Positions 8,892 to 18,222 are shown, counted from the first letter of the stretch. The stretch is DNA of 64,000 nucleotides from Gammaproteobacteria bacterium (GCA_026709505.1 JAPOSW010000022.1:1-64000), one strand, 5' to 3'. Numbers and translations: made by a program. The notes: a model not told the origin generated them from the letters alone.

Positions 8892-9923
8892 ATGCGGTTT
8901 CTGGGCATTGAAACGTCCTGTGATGACACGGGTGCGGCTATTTATGATAGCCAGCAAGGTCTTGTAGTCAACCGTCTGGCATCTCAGGTTGACATCCACA
9001 ACCTGTATGGCGGAGTGGTTCCCGAACTTGCAGCGCGCGACCATATCCGCAAGCTGCTGCCTCTTGTCGAAAACCTGCTGCAGGATCCAGCCAATGAAGG
9101 TCGGAGTGTGGATGCAATCGCCTATACCGCAGGCCCAGGCCTGGCCGGAGCGCTATTGGTTGGTGCCTCAGTTGCCTCTGGGCTTGCCTATGCCTGGAAT
9201 GTGCCGGCCTTGCCAATCCACCACATGGAAGGACACTTGCTCGCACCAATGCTTGAAAATCCGGCTCTAGACTTTCCATTCGTAGCATTGCTAGTATCGG
9301 GTGGCCATACCCAGCTTGTTGATGTTGAAGCCGCAGGAAAGTATCGGATCATGGGACAGACCCGGGATGACGCAGCTGGGGAAGCATTTGACAAAACTGC
9401 CAAGCTGCTGGGGCTGGGTTATCCCGGGGGGCCTCAAATTGCGGCCTTTGCTCAGAAAGGGCAGAAAGAGCGCTTTGTCTTTCCACGGCCCATGACCCGA
9501 CAACCGGGGCTTGAATTCAGTTTCAGCGGATTGAAGACCCAGGTTCTGACGACAGTCCGGCAGCAGTCGCGTCTTGATTCACAGACTGTTGCTGATATTG
9601 CCCTGGCATTTGAATTGGCGGTTGTGGATACCCTAACGATCAAGTGCATGCGAGCACTGGAGGCGTCTGGGCGGAAACGTCTTATTGTCTCGGGCGGTGT
9701 CGGTGCAAACCAGCGACTTCGTGATCGACTTCGCCAGGAATGTAAAAAGCGGGGTACAGAGGCATTTTATCCGCGCATGGAATTCTGCACCGACAACGGC
9801 GCCATGATCGCCTATGCGGGCTATTTCAGGTGGGAACATGAGATGAAGGAAGCCCCGAAATTCAAGCATTATGGCGGGTTCGACATCAAGCCAAGATGGA
9901 GCCTTGAGGACCTGTCAAAATGA
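8892..9923 (+). CDS. tsaD: tRNA N6-threonylcarbamoyladenosine synthase subunit TsaD
   Basis: A 343-residue ASKHA-fold protein that transfers the threonylcarbamoyl group to A37 of ANN-decoding tRNAs, together with TsaB and TsaE. The metal-binding HHMEGH lies near residue 110, and [10 protein letters not shown] at the N-terminus and [11 protein letters not shown] near the C-terminus are signatures. I use the ATG at 8892 ([10 protein letters not shown]) rather than the TTG 15 bases upstream, because family proteins begin there. The rpsU gene often found beside tsaD is not in this window. Confidence 0.95.
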   Translation: MRFLGIETSCDDTGAAIYDSQQGLVVNRLASQVDIHNLYGGVVPELAARDHIRKLLPLVENLLQDPANEGRSVDAIAYTAGPGLAGALLVGASVASGLAYAWNVPALPIHHMEGHLLAPMLENPALDFPFVALLVSGGHTQLVDVEAAGKYRIMGQTRDDAAGEAFDKTAKLLGLGYPGGPQIAAFAQKGQKERFVFPRPMTRQPGLEFSFSGLKTQVLTTVRQQSRLDSQTVADIALAFELAVVDTLTIKCMRALEASGRKRLIVSGGVGANQRLRDRLRQECKKRGTEAFYPRMEFCTDNGAMIAYAGYFRWEHEMKEAPKFKHYGGFDIKPRWSLEDLSK

Positions 9924-10238
9924 CTGGCAGACTAATGGTGGACCCAACTTCAAATCCACTTCCTTGTGAGTCCTGTCTTCAGGCGAAAAGGAAAATACTG
10001 GATATTGCCTGCTTCGTTGTTTCAAGTCATTCTCACCATAATGAAGCATTCGCTTCTTATCAATCACTCAAAGCCTGGTTTGTTTCTGACTTTGGCTAGA
10101 GCGATTTTATTTTCAGGGGTATTTAATCCTCATAAGCAAAGCTTTAGCCTTTCGATTAAATTCTGAACACATACCAAATCTCTCAAACTGTTCCTTGTCT
10201 CTTGCCTGATTCATCAATTTTCGAGCATTGTTGTTTGC

Positions 10239-10484
10239 CTATTCCCTTGCATCAACATGATCAGAATTTTTTTGTTCGAAATCTTTTAAATTCAAGGGAC
10301 TGGAAGAATCTGCTGTTTTTGGCAACGGCAAGCGATCCAAGAGTTTCTTGATGTCCTCTTGGACTGTTTTCAGCCTATTTTGCAAAGCTTCAATCTTTGT
10401 GTTAGCGGTTCCTACCCATATACCAATCCCCAATTCCAGTCCGCAGTAATGGAATTGGGGAAACCATTTCGTAAAACAAGCCAT
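10239..10484 (-). CDS. Small ORF with predicted coiled coil, unknown
   Basis: An 81-residue reading frame whose middle (TKIEALQNRLKTVQEDIKKL) has heptad spacing of a coiled coil. A different frame just upstream on the same strand (10590-10500) reads YSLQASDGYHDDVVM, reminiscent of the HDD motif near the C-terminus of T4-type terminases. The two could be parts of one frameshifted gene. I do not recognise the family, and it may be a relic. Confidence 0.3.
   Translation of the reverse strand: MACFTKWFPQFHYCGLELGIGIWVGTANTKIEALQNRLKTVQEDIKKLLDRLPLPKTADSSSPLNLKDFEQKNSDHVDARE
10428..10460. repeat. 11-bp perfect inverted repeat
   Basis: CCCCAATTCCA at 10428-10438 is matched by its complement TGGAATTGGGG at 10450-10460, with an 11-base loop. 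The arm is identical to the first 11 bases of the IS30-type ends at 31452 and 33884, so this may be a minimal insertion-sequence footprint with the two ends almost abutted. It overlaps a small reading frame on the minus strand. Confidence 0.6.
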
Positions 10485-10565
10485 GCAAAACAGGACAAAA
10501 ATTCATCACTACGTCATCGTGGTATCCATCCGATGCCTGTAAAGAGTAACCTTCCGAGTTAAATT

Positions 10566-10645
10566 TTGGGACTTGTAAAAAATGGTTGACAAGCAATCCA
10601 CGGCATCATTTGACTCCTTGTTTGGGTGATATCCGTGAAACTGTC
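10566..10645 (+). repeat. Degenerate repeat, antitoxin-like start (copy 1)
   Basis: This stretch is similar to 37570-37650. Both contain a GACAAGCAAT block, a TCATT block and then GTGATATCCGTGAAA. From the GTG at 10626 it reads VISVKLSE, resembling the start of ribbon-helix-helix antitoxins (ISVKLP), but a stop follows at once. It is probably a relic of a toxin-antitoxin gene or its leader. Confidence 0.4.
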
Positions 10646-10898
10646 AGAGCGATGATCGAGTGATTGGGAGAAGACTTGGCCTGTAAGCGGTATTTCTACT
10701 TTGGCTTTTTGCACAAGCTTTAAGGTAAGGGACTAAATTTTGCAGGGTAAAAGAATAACCCGCAAATCTGGTTTGGGATTTCTGGAACTGATCACCAATC
10801 CAAGGTAAAATGCAACACATCAATGACTAGCTGCTTATCCAATTGGGACGAGCAGTTAGCCGTTTTCAAATGTTCAACACTTTTTATTGGATGAAAAA

Positions 10899-11909
10899 AT
10901 GATTTTACGTAATTTTCTAGCTGTACTAGCCCTGTCTGCGTCCATGTTCGGCACTCAAGTGCTGGCGCAAGATGCAACCTTTTTCAGAATCGGCACTGGC
11001 GGCGCAGGAGGAACCTATTTCCCGATTGGCGGCACGATCGCCAATGGAATATCTGCCCCGCCCGGAGCGCGCCCTTGTGACAAGGGTGGCCAGTGCGGGG
11101 TTCCCGGACTGATCGCTATCGCTCAATCAACAACGGCCTCGGTGTTCAACAATGCTGCCGTTCAAAATGGCGAACTGGAAGCGGGATTGGCCGCCGCCGA
11201 TGTAACCCGGTCAATGTTCCGGGGGGAAGGAAAATTCGATGGAAAACCGCATCCCAATCTGCGCATTGTCGCCAACCTCTTTCCCGAAGACCTTCATCTC
11301 GTTCTGCCAAAAGGTTCATCCATCAACGATCTCGGGGATTTGGCAAACAAACGCGTTGGAATTGCGCAGGCGGGTTCTGGAACGCAGGTCGCCGTGCTGC
11401 AAATGCTTGAAGGATGGGGCGTGACTCGGGACAACATGGACGAAGCAGAGCTGAATAACAGCCAAAGTGCCGAACGCTTGGCCGATGGACAGCTTGATGC
11501 CTATTTCTATGCCGCTGGATGGCCGGTTGCCGCAATGGTTCAGCTTGCATCCACCAAGGGCATGGAACTGCACTCGTTCACAGAGGCTGATGTGAAGAAA
11601 ATCAATGACATTATTCCGGCCTACATTCCTTCCCAGATTCCTGCAGGGGTGTATGAAGGAGTTGATTACGATGTGCGAACACCAGCGGTCAGTGCGTTGC
11701 TGGTTGTTTCTTCGAATCTTGACGAGGACCTGGTTTACGGAATCACTGCTGCCCTGTGGAATAGCAATACCCGAAAGCTGCTGGATAACGGGCATCCCAA
11801 GGGCAAGCTGATCACGGCCGAAACCGCGCTTGACGGCATTTCAACTCTGGGAGTTCCTCTGCATCCCGGGGCAGAAAAATTTTATCGAGAACAGGGAATG
11901 ATTCAGTAA
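10899..11909 (+). CDS. TRAP transporter solute receptor, TAXI family
   Basis: A 336-residue periplasmic binding protein. An N-terminal signal peptide (LRNFLAVLALSASMFG, likely cleavage after VLAQ) precedes IGTGGAGGTYFPIGG, the motif naming the TAXI family. Later blocks VGIAQAGSGTQVAVLQMLEGWG and LDAYFYAAGWPVAAM also fit. I take the ATG at 10899; a TTG lies four codons upstream. The partner fused permease follows after a hairpin. Known TAXI receptors bind dicarboxylates or glutamate; this substrate is unknown. Confidence 0.93.
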   Translation: MILRNFLAVLALSASMFGTQVLAQDATFFRIGTGGAGGTYFPIGGTIANGISAPPGARPCDKGGQCGVPGLIAIAQSTTASVFNNAAVQNGELEAGLAAADVTRSMFRGEGKFDGKPHPNLRIVANLFPEDLHLVLPKGSSINDLGDLANKRVGIAQAGSGTQVAVLQMLEGWGVTRDNMDEAELNNSQSAERLADGQLDAYFYAAGWPVAAMVQLASTKGMELHSFTEADVKKINDIIPAYIPSQIPAGVYEGVDYDVRTPAVSALLVVSSNLDEDLVYGITAALWNSNTRKLLDNGHPKGKLITAETALDGISTLGVPLHPGAEKFYREQGMIQ

Positions 11910-11927
11910 TCCTGTTGCCCTTTCCAA

Positions 11928-11968
11928 ATCCAAAAGCCGGCGGCAGAGAAACTGTCGCCGGCTTCTCA
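11928..11968 (+). terminator. Hairpin between TAXI receptor and permease genes
   Basis: A strong stem, AGCCGGCGGCAG pairing with CTGTCGCCGGCT around an AGAAA loop, follows the receptor stop by about 25 bases. The U-rich tail is short. In TRAP operons such a hairpin can stabilise or attenuate so that receptor exceeds permease; that role is inferred. Confidence 0.6.
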
Positions 11969-11984
11969 TTGACGCGGTATCCAC

Positions 11985-14234
11985 ATTCACACTCCTGAAA
12001 AAGACCAGCAAGAGCTTGATGCCAAGCAGCTTGACAGCATCGAAAGAAAATACGATGAAGGCGTCAACACTCGACAGATAGGCGCTCGATTCCAGACGTT
12101 TCTGCGCTTGGTCGCAATCATTTTTGCGGTCTATCATTACTACACTGCAGGGTTTGGTCTACCCCCTGATCACTGGCATATGGGCTGGCATTTGGCCGGT
12201 TTGTTCATCCTCATCTATGCCCTGTTTCCAATTGTTCGCACTCGGAAGCTGATGACCGTCAACCCGAGTCTGTTCAGGGTTGGAAATGTCCCGATTTATG
12301 ATCTTGTGCTGATGCTGCTTGGGGTGAGCTCCGCTCTCTATCTCGGTTTTGCATGGCACGGCGTTGCATTCCTCGGTATCGAAGAACAGTCATTCCGCAT
12401 GGGGAATCCCAATTTCTATGACATTGTTTTCTCGGTCATCATTATTGTATTGGCACTTGATATTGCGCGGCGGACTCTGGGCTGGGTCCTGCCACTGATT
12501 ATCTGCTTATTTATCTCGTATGCCCTGTTTGGACCGTATTTTCCCGGACTGTTGCAACACCCGGGCGTCCGCTTCAACACTTTTGTGTCCTCCATGTACT
12601 TTCCTCAGGAAGGGATATTTGGGGTCACGCTGTGGGTTGTCTCTACGATTGTTTTCCACTTCGTCCTGTTCGGGGTTGTCGCTCAACGAACTGGCTTGGG
12701 GAAACTGTTTATTGACAACGCAACAATTCTCGCAGGCCGATATACCGGTGGTCCTGCCAAGATCTCGGTTGTCTCATCGGCCTTTTTTGGGACCATTTCG
12801 GGTTCTTCTGTCGCCAATACCGTGTCAACCGGAGCCTTGACCATTCCGAATATGAAGCGACTCGGCTATCCCGGGCATTTTGCAGGGGGCGTTGAAGCGG
12901 CGGCTTCAGCAGGAGGGCAGATTACGCCACCCATTATGGGGGCGGCGGCCTTCATCATGGCCGAATTTCTCGAAGTCCCTTATACCACAATTGTCATCGC
13001 TGCCATTTTCCCGGCTCTTCTGCATTACCTGGGTGTATTTTCGGTGGTACACCTTATGGCCCGAAAGCTCGAATTGAAGGGGATAGCCCGCGATGCATTG
13101 CCCAAGTTCCGGGCCGTATGGGGCGAAGGCTGGGCGAATATCATTCCCTTGTTGGGATTGCTGTGGGTCCTGTTTTCCGGGTATACGCCCTTCATGTCCG
13201 CTTTCTGTGGAATCTCGCTTGCGATAATTGCTGGCATGTCCCGGTATCGAGAAGCGAGAACCCTGATCTATCCGGCTTTGTTCCTGGTTTTTGTTCTGCA
13301 CAAGTATGTTTCCGGCGGGTTTGATCCCGCTACGACGCTGATTCTGTCTTTTGGGTCCGTTGTTGCAACCTTCAATGCACAGAAGCGAGTGAATGTCATG
13401 CACATGATTTCAATTTTTGAGGTCGGGGTCAAATATTCCCTGGCTGTTGGCGCAGCGGCCGCCGCAGTTGGCATTGTCGTGGGGGTCATCAACACAACCG
13501 GCATTGGCTTCAGGGTTGGCTTCATGGTTACCCAGGGTGCCGCCAATCTGGCCAGCGATATTCATCATGTGGTGACTTTAGGAAACCTGCTGAATTTTAC
13601 AATCGCCGATCTTCAGCTTCTTCTATCGTTAATTTTCGTTGCAGTCATCTGCATACTCATGGGTGCCGGAATTCCGACTACGGCGCTGTACATCATGCTG
13701 GTATCCGTGGCCCAGCCTGCCCTGGCACAACTTGGAATCCCCCCGATTGCCAGCCATATGTTTGTTCTTTATTATGGGGTTGTCTCAGAAATCACGCCGC
13801 CAGTCTGTACTTCAGCATACGCAGCATCAGCGATCGCCAATTCCAATCCCTTCAGAACCGGGATATCCGCATTCACCCTGGGATTGGGGAAAGTGGTAGC
13901 CCCCATGGCATTTGTGTATGCACCGGTTCTGCTGTTTGTCTCTTCCACCGGTTTTGACTTATGGGAATTTACCTATACCGGCTTAAGCTGCATTTTTGGA
14001 GTAATTGCCTTGTCGGCATCCGTAGTTGGCTACCTGTTTGTGCCTATGAAAGCACTGTCCCGAATTTTGATGGCTGTATCTGGAGTGGTATTTATCGCAC
14101 CCTCTCTACAGGCCGATTTTGTCGCACTAGCCATCGCTGCGCCCGCACTCATCGTCCAGCTTCTCTGCTTGTTCAAATCCCGGTCAAAGCATTATCTGAC
14201 CAATAGTCCTGCCTCTGGGGATGGCCCAAGGTGA
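11985..14234 (+). CDS. Fused TRAP permease (DctQM, 4TM/12TM)
   Basis: A large membrane protein joining the small and large TRAP permease subunits, as is usual for TAXI systems. At least 708 residues run from the TTG at 12108, with signature GTISGSSVANTVSTGALTIPNMKR, GGQITPPIMGAAAF and MGAGIPTTALYIM. The same frame stays open upstream to 11973, and residues there (LDAKQLDSIERKYDEG) look like the conserved N-terminal tail of the family, yet no ATG, GTG or TTG lies in that part. The start may be ATT at 11985, or the original start may have mutated and TTG 12108 is used. It imports an unknown solute using an ion gradient. Confidence 0.9.
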   Translation: MHTPEKDQQELDAKQLDSIERKYDEGVNTRQIGARFQTFLRLVAIIFAVYHYYTAGFGLPPDHWHMGWHLAGLFILIYALFPIVRTRKLMTVNPSLFRVGNVPIYDLVLMLLGVSSALYLGFAWHGVAFLGIEEQSFRMGNPNFYDIVFSVIIIVLALDIARRTLGWVLPLIICLFISYALFGPYFPGLLQHPGVRFNTFVSSMYFPQEGIFGVTLWVVSTIVFHFVLFGVVAQRTGLGKLFIDNATILAGRYTGGPAKISVVSSAFFGTISGSSVANTVSTGALTIPNMKRLGYPGHFAGGVEAAASAGGQITPPIMGAAAFIMAEFLEVPYTTIVIAAIFPALLHYLGVFSVVHLMARKLELKGIARDALPKFRAVWGEGWANIIPLLGLLWVLFSGYTPFMSAFCGISLAIIAGMSRYREARTLIYPALFLVFVLHKYVSGGFDPATTLILSFGSVVATFNAQKRVNVMHMISIFEVGVKYSLAVGAAAAAVGIVVGVINTTGIGFRVGFMVTQGAANLASDIHHVVTLGNLLNFTIADLQLLLSLIFVAVICILMGAGIPTTALYIMLVSVAQPALAQLGIPPIASHMFVLYYGVVSEITPPVCTSAYAASAIANSNPFRTGISAFTLGLGKVVAPMAFVYAPVLLFVSSTGFDLWEFTYTGLSCIFGVIALSASVVGYLFVPMKALSRILMAVSGVVFIAPSLQADFVALAIAAPALIVQLLCLFKSRSKHYLTNSPASGDGPR

Positions 14235-14506
14235 ATGGTTTTCTTGAACTCTTAAGCCTCAAGACAAAGTGAGTCTTTCGACTATAATCGCCTTCTCCTG
14301 GCCTGAGATTGAAGTCCTGCTTCCCGCCTTGTCGGAAACGCCAGCAGCACGCATGAACAGGGAAAAAAGCACCGGAATTAGGACAGGGACTGACTAAAAA
14401 AAGAATCAATTTGTCCTCGTCTTCGGCAGATTGTGAGAAAATTTAATTGATAAACTGGCCAGTTCAGCGAGTATCCCAACAAAATCACGTCTTCAAGAGG
14501 TTCAAT
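14235..14506. promoter_or_regulatory. Intergenic region with a 12-bp palindrome
   Basis: About 270 bases between the permease and the TPP enzyme. A perfect palindrome AACTGGCCAGTT lies at 14453-14464, about 45 bases before the ATG, and could be an operator; that is a guess from symmetry alone. AAGAGG at 14494-14499 is the ribosome site for the next gene. Confidence 0.3.
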
Positions 14507-16162
14507 ATGGTCAAGAAAAACGGGGGGAACCTTGTTGTCGAATCCCTGGTAGCTCTGGGTGCAAAACATAGTTTCGGCATTCCTGGCGAGAGTTATCTCG
14601 CCGTTCTGGATGCCTTGCATGATGCCGCCGGCAAGCTGGATTTTACGATTTGCCGAAACGAGGGTGGTGCTGCATTCATGGCCGCTGCCTATGGAAAACT
14701 GACCGGAACCCCCGGTATCTGTTTTGTAACACGCGGACCGGGTGCGACTAATGCTTCAATCGGAGTTCACACCGCCATGCAGGACAGTGTTCCGATGATC
14801 CTGCTGATTGGCCAGGTGGATACAACAATGCGAGAGCGCGAGGCATTCCAGGAGATCGACTACCGGGCTTTCTATGGCCCTGTTGCAAAATGGGCAACCC
14901 AAATCGAACACGTGGATCGTATTGTCGAAACGCTCTCGCGTGCCTGGACCCTGTCTCTCTCAGGCCGCCCGGGACCGGTTATCGTAGCATTGCCTGAGGA
15001 CATGCTGATCGATCAGTCCGAAGCACCTGCCTTGAAAGGCCCTGTAACAATCGAAGAACCCACCCCTTCCTGCCATTCCATTCAGGCCTTCCAATCCCTG
15101 CTCTCGGATGCAAAGCGTCCTGTGGTTCTGGTCGGCGGTAGCGGCTGGACTGATGCGGGGCAGGAAGCGCTCCGGAAATTTGCCGAAAACTCTGATCTTC
15201 CAGTAGTCACATCGTTTCGACGGGTCGATCTTTATGACAACCACAGTCCGAACTTCGTTGGTGATGCCGGCGTTGGCATGACCGCATCAACCAAGAGACT
15301 GTTTCATGAGGCCGATCTGATTCTGGCAATCAACGTACGCTTCGGAGAAATGACTACAGATGGCTATACCCTTCTCAACATGCCCAAAACCAGGCAAAAA
15401 CTGATACACGTACACGCATCCGAACGCGAACTCGGTAAAATTTATATGCCGGATTTGGCTATTCACGCCGGACCCAACCTGTTTGGCGCGGCCGCAGCAG
15501 AGCTTGAAGTCAGCAGCACATGGGCAAAATGGCGGGAACAAGCGCGAATTGATTATGAACGCGAGTTTGATTTGCCTGACCAGCCAGGCCCAGTAGATAT
15601 GGGCAAGATAACGGCCTATCTTTCGGATCGCTTGCCTGAGGACGCAATCGTGACCAATGGTGCCGGCAATTACACCATCTGGCCAAACAAATTCTTCCGG
15701 TTTGGACCTCGGCAAAGACTGCTTGCTCCTCAGTCTGGAGCAATGGGCTACGGCTTGCCCGCAGCTATTGCTGCGAAGCATGTTCATCCGCAGCGAACTG
15801 TGGTGTGCTTTGCCGGAGATGGGGATTTCCAGATGACGTTCCAGGAACTGGGAACCGCCATGCAGATTGGGGCCCAGCCGATCGTGCTGGTATTGAACAA
15901 TGGCATGTATGGCACGATCCGCATGCATCAGGAACGTAGCTATCCGGAACGAGTATTTGGCACCAAAATCATCAACCCGGATTTTGTAATGCTGGCTAAA
16001 TCTTATGGCTGCCATGCAGAAAAGGTAGACAGTACCGCAGACTTTCCGGAAGCATTTGAACGAGCTTTAGCTTCAGAAAGCGGAGCGGTTCTGGACCTTG
16101 CGATCTCGCCAGAGGCCATTACGCCCAGGCAGAGTCTGAGCGAGTTGCGAAATTCAAAGTAG
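14507..16162 (+). CDS. Acetolactate-synthase-like TPP-dependent enzyme
   Basis: A 551-residue thiamine-diphosphate enzyme with three domains. The N-terminal pyrimidine-binding domain has the catalytic Glu in FTICRNEGGAAFMA and RGPGATNASIGVHTA. The middle domain is FAD/ADP-like. The C-terminal diphosphate domain holds GDGDFQMTFQELGTA, the GDG...NN motif ending in VLNNGMYGTIR. I prefer ATG 14507 (AAGAGG upstream) over the TTG at 14447. Catalytic-subunit size fits acetolactate synthase, but no regulatory subunit gene (ilvH) is adjacent and it sits beside a TRAP system. A related decarboxylase or sulfoacetaldehyde-type reaction is possible. Confidence 0.85.
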   Translation: MVKKNGGNLVVESLVALGAKHSFGIPGESYLAVLDALHDAAGKLDFTICRNEGGAAFMAAAYGKLTGTPGICFVTRGPGATNASIGVHTAMQDSVPMILLIGQVDTTMREREAFQEIDYRAFYGPVAKWATQIEHVDRIVETLSRAWTLSLSGRPGPVIVALPEDMLIDQSEAPALKGPVTIEEPTPSCHSIQAFQSLLSDAKRPVVLVGGSGWTDAGQEALRKFAENSDLPVVTSFRRVDLYDNHSPNFVGDAGVGMTASTKRLFHEADLILAINVRFGEMTTDGYTLLNMPKTRQKLIHVHASERELGKIYMPDLAIHAGPNLFGAAAAELEVSSTWAKWREQARIDYEREFDLPDQPGPVDMGKITAYLSDRLPEDAIVTNGAGNYTIWPNKFFRFGPRQRLLAPQSGAMGYGLPAAIAAKHVHPQRTVVCFAGDGDFQMTFQELGTAMQIGAQPIVLVLNNGMYGTIRMHQERSYPERVFGTKIINPDFVMLAKSYGCHAEKVDSTADFPEAFERALASESGAVLDLAISPEAITPRQSLSELRNSK

Positions 16163-16250
16163 CACTGACAAACAAGAACCTGCGGCCGCAAGCTAGCCAT
16201 TTTAGCCAGATGATAAATTGTCCCGTGTCGGGAAAATTCGAGAGCTGCGT

Positions 16251-16406
16251 CTACTTGATTTTGGCTTCCTTGTAGATAACGTGCTTGCGAACCACCGGAT
16301 CGAACTTCTTGATTTCCATTTTTTCGGTCATGGTCCGCTTATTCTTGGTGGTGGTGTAATAGTGGCCTGTGCCAGCCGATGAAACCAGTTTAATTTTATC
16401 TCGCAT
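16251..16406 (-). CDS. rpmG: 50S ribosomal protein L33
   Basis: A 51-residue ribosomal protein starting [17 protein letters not shown]. It has no cysteines, so it is the zinc-free form. The start is set by a GGAGG ribosome site at 16416-16420 on the minus strand; the longer frame to 16448 is not needed. It follows rpmB in the usual rpmB-rpmG operon. Confidence 0.96.
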   Translation of the reverse strand: MRDKIKLVSSAGTGHYYTTTKNKRTMTEKMEIKKFDPVVRKHVIYKEAKIK

Positions 16407-16419
16407 GATGACTTTCCTC

Positions 16420-16662
16420 CTAGGCCGGGCTTCTGGCCTTTCGTGCACTGATATCGGTCAGCACCTGCTCGATCCCTTTCTTATCGATAATTCTCAGGCC
16501 AGCGGCCGAGACACGCAAGTGAACCCAGCGTTTCTCGCTTGCAACCCAGAATCGACGGCGATGCAGGTTCGGAAGGAACTTGCGCTTGGTCTTGTTGTGG
16601 GCATGCGACACATTGTTTCCCGTGATCGTACGCTTGCCGGTTACTTCGCACACTCTGGCCAT
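16420..16662 (-). CDS. rpmB: 50S ribosomal protein L28
   Basis: An 80-residue protein with the L28 signature: [21 protein letters not shown], then NLHRRRFWV and [17 protein letters not shown]. It is one of the small late-assembly proteins of the large subunit. Transcribed leftward ahead of rpmG. The last three residues (SPA) extend slightly past the usual C-terminus. Confidence 0.96.
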   Translation of the reverse strand: MARVCEVTGKRTITGNNVSHAHNKTKRKFLPNLHRRRFWVASEKRWVHLRVSAAGLRIIDKKGIEQVLTDISARKARSPA

Positions 16663-16897
16663 TTATTTTGCCTATTTGTTTTGGATTGTTTAGAGGGGGC
16701 GATTTATACCAGAAATGCGACTGAATTGGTAGTACTTTCGATGTGGCTATTGAGCTGGAACGGGTTTCTGGCAGACTAACTTGAACTTTTAAGCAGTGCC
16801 GTGTCGTTAACTTGGTCAATGTCGGTAGATGCGCACTCAAAAATCTTCAAGCATCATTGAATCCGAAAACAATTGTCTGGCAGTCGGATGAATGCCC

Positions 16898-17614
16898 TCA
16901 GTAGTTTGCTGCACACTCCTGTCCCCCCGTGCCTTTGCCATCCAGGGATTCCACCTCAATGATTGAACCTTGTCGATAGTGGTATCGAAGATATCGCCAG
17001 TGAATGGCATCCGAGAGCGCTTTTGGGCGCAATACGCCAAAACACTCACCATCCGCTCTCACACTTCGGCAGTGAATGCCGAAGCTGTCAGCAACCCGCA
17101 ATGCTTGACCGAGTTGCTGTGATTCACCGTAATCATCAGGGCGGTAGATGGCGTGTCCAGCCAGTTGCCGCACGTCATGCAAAGTGGCTGGCCCCAATTG
17201 TGCACGTATTACGCGCATTTCCTGGGTCGCTTTATCGACTCTAGATTCTCGTAGAAATCGTGCCCGGTGATACGAAGTCTCAGCAATGGCGACTTCCTCA
17301 TCAGACGTGCAGTAATAGACGCCAAAATCCAGGTTGAACCTGCCGCCTCGTCCGTCAACCGGCGGGTGAGTAAAAGCCGCCATGATCCATGATGCACCAT
17401 CGCCGTATACACGGTCTTCGGGTCGCACCAGGCGAATATCGCCCGCTTCATCCCGCAACCTAGGGTTGGTAAGATGCTCGACTGCATAAAGCACGTCCCA
17501 ATCCTGAGGACTAGAGACGCGCTCAAACAGGTTGATCTGAGGATAGCGGGACAGAATGACGCGATAGACCGGCTTGTCTATCTCGCTCAGAGGTAGAGTG
17601 CCGATGTCGATCAC
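16898..17614 (-). CDS. RES-domain toxin
   Basis: A 238-residue RES-family protein. PVYRVILSRYP near the N-terminus supplies the Arg, GGRFNLDFGVYYCTSDEEVAIAET in the middle holds the Tyr/Glu region, and a conserved Ser-containing segment comes later; together these give the name Arg-Glu-Ser. Known members deplete NAD+ by phosphorolysis or hydrolysis. A GTG start at 17614 overlaps the antitoxin stop (GTGA). The antitoxin lies directly upstream, giving a complete type II module. Confidence 0.85.
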   Translation of the reverse strand: MIDIGTLPLSEIDKPVYRVILSRYPQINLFERVSSPQDWDVLYAVEHLTNPRLRDEAGDIRLVRPEDRVYGDGASWIMAAFTHPPVDGRGGRFNLDFGVYYCTSDEEVAIAETSYHRARFLRESRVDKATQEMRVIRAQLGPATLHDVRQLAGHAIYRPDDYGESQQLGQALRVADSFGIHCRSVRADGECFGVLRPKALSDAIHWRYLRYHYRQGSIIEVESLDGKGTGGQECAANY

Positions 17615-18012
17615 CAACCGCCCCGCTCCGCATCGAGGAAATTCCTCACCATGGCCAAGTCCAACATCTGTCCCGCCAGCAACCGGTCCAACGGTGCCAC
17701 TCCATTGAACAGCGGGTTGTCATTGGGAGTGGCCAGCCACTGATCGGCCAATGCTTGGTCAGACAGCAGGATTTGCAGGGATTTGTATATCCCCAGGATA
17801 TAGCTTGCTCGCTCCAGTGTATCCATTGTTAGTCTGGCCTTTTCCGGCTGGCTCTTCCAGTTGTAGAGAGTTTTCTCGTTGCCAAGACCCAGCAAGGTCA
17901 TTTGCTGAGGACCGGTCAGTTGCCACTCGCTGAAAATCGCGAAAATCGCCGGCAAAAGCGAGATGGCGACACTCTGTCCACGTTGCAGCAGATGTTCAGT
18001 TCGATTAATCAT
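17611..18012 (-). CDS. Xre/MbcA/ParS-type antitoxin
   Basis: A 133-residue antitoxin partner of the RES toxin. The N-terminal part is a helix-turn-helix-like region (QMTLLGLGNEKTLYNWKSQ), and the C-terminal part has the DUF2384-type motif NPLFNGVAPLDRLLAGQ and a tail ending ERGGW that should plug the toxin's active site. I choose the ATG at 18012 (MINRTEHL) over the upstream TTG at 18024, which would run into the operator. The palindromic repeats just upstream suit autoregulation. Confidence 0.85.
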   Translation of the reverse strand: MINRTEHLLQRGQSVAISLLPAIFAIFSEWQLTGPQQMTLLGLGNEKTLYNWKSQPEKARLTMDTLERASYILGIYKSLQILLSDQALADQWLATPNDNPLFNGVAPLDRLLAGQMLDLAMVRNFLDAERGGW

Positions 18013-18024
18013 GACTTCTTCCAA

Positions 18025-18057
18025 ATACTGTATTATTACAGTATATTGTTACAGTAT
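18025..18057. promoter_or_regulatory. Palindromic operator of the RES-Xre module
   Basis: ATACTGTA at 18025-18032 and TACAGTAT at 18037-18044 form an 8-bp inverted repeat with a 4-base spacer, and TACAGTAT occurs again at 18050-18057. It starts 13 bases upstream of the antitoxin ATG, as expected for an autoregulatory binding site. Confidence 0.65.
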
Positions 18058-18222
18058 AGAAGATTGTGATGTTTCAGTCAAATATCAAGGCTTTCAGCAG
18101 CTTTTCCTTTGAAACGGATTTCTGGCACGCCACACTCGTCTTCAAGCAATCTCGTCATGCCGAGAGTCATGTGAATATGGGCTTAACCTCGGAAACTTCC
18201 CTGAAACATGATCAGGATAGTC

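Larger units (their letters stand above)
9924..10886. other. Long non-coding or decayed stretch
   Basis: About 960 bases between tsaD and the TAXI protein. It holds a small minus-strand ORF (10239-10484), an 11-bp inverted repeat (10428-10460) and a segment near 10566-10645 that repeats sequence found near 37570-37650. AT-rich patches and many stops suggest decayed genes. No tRNA was seen. Confidence 0.5.

Noticed and set aside
10500-10596. Minus-strand YSLQASDGYHDDVVM resembling a terminase C-terminal HDD motif
   Set aside because: The match is one short motif with no surrounding similarity and no phage genes nearby.
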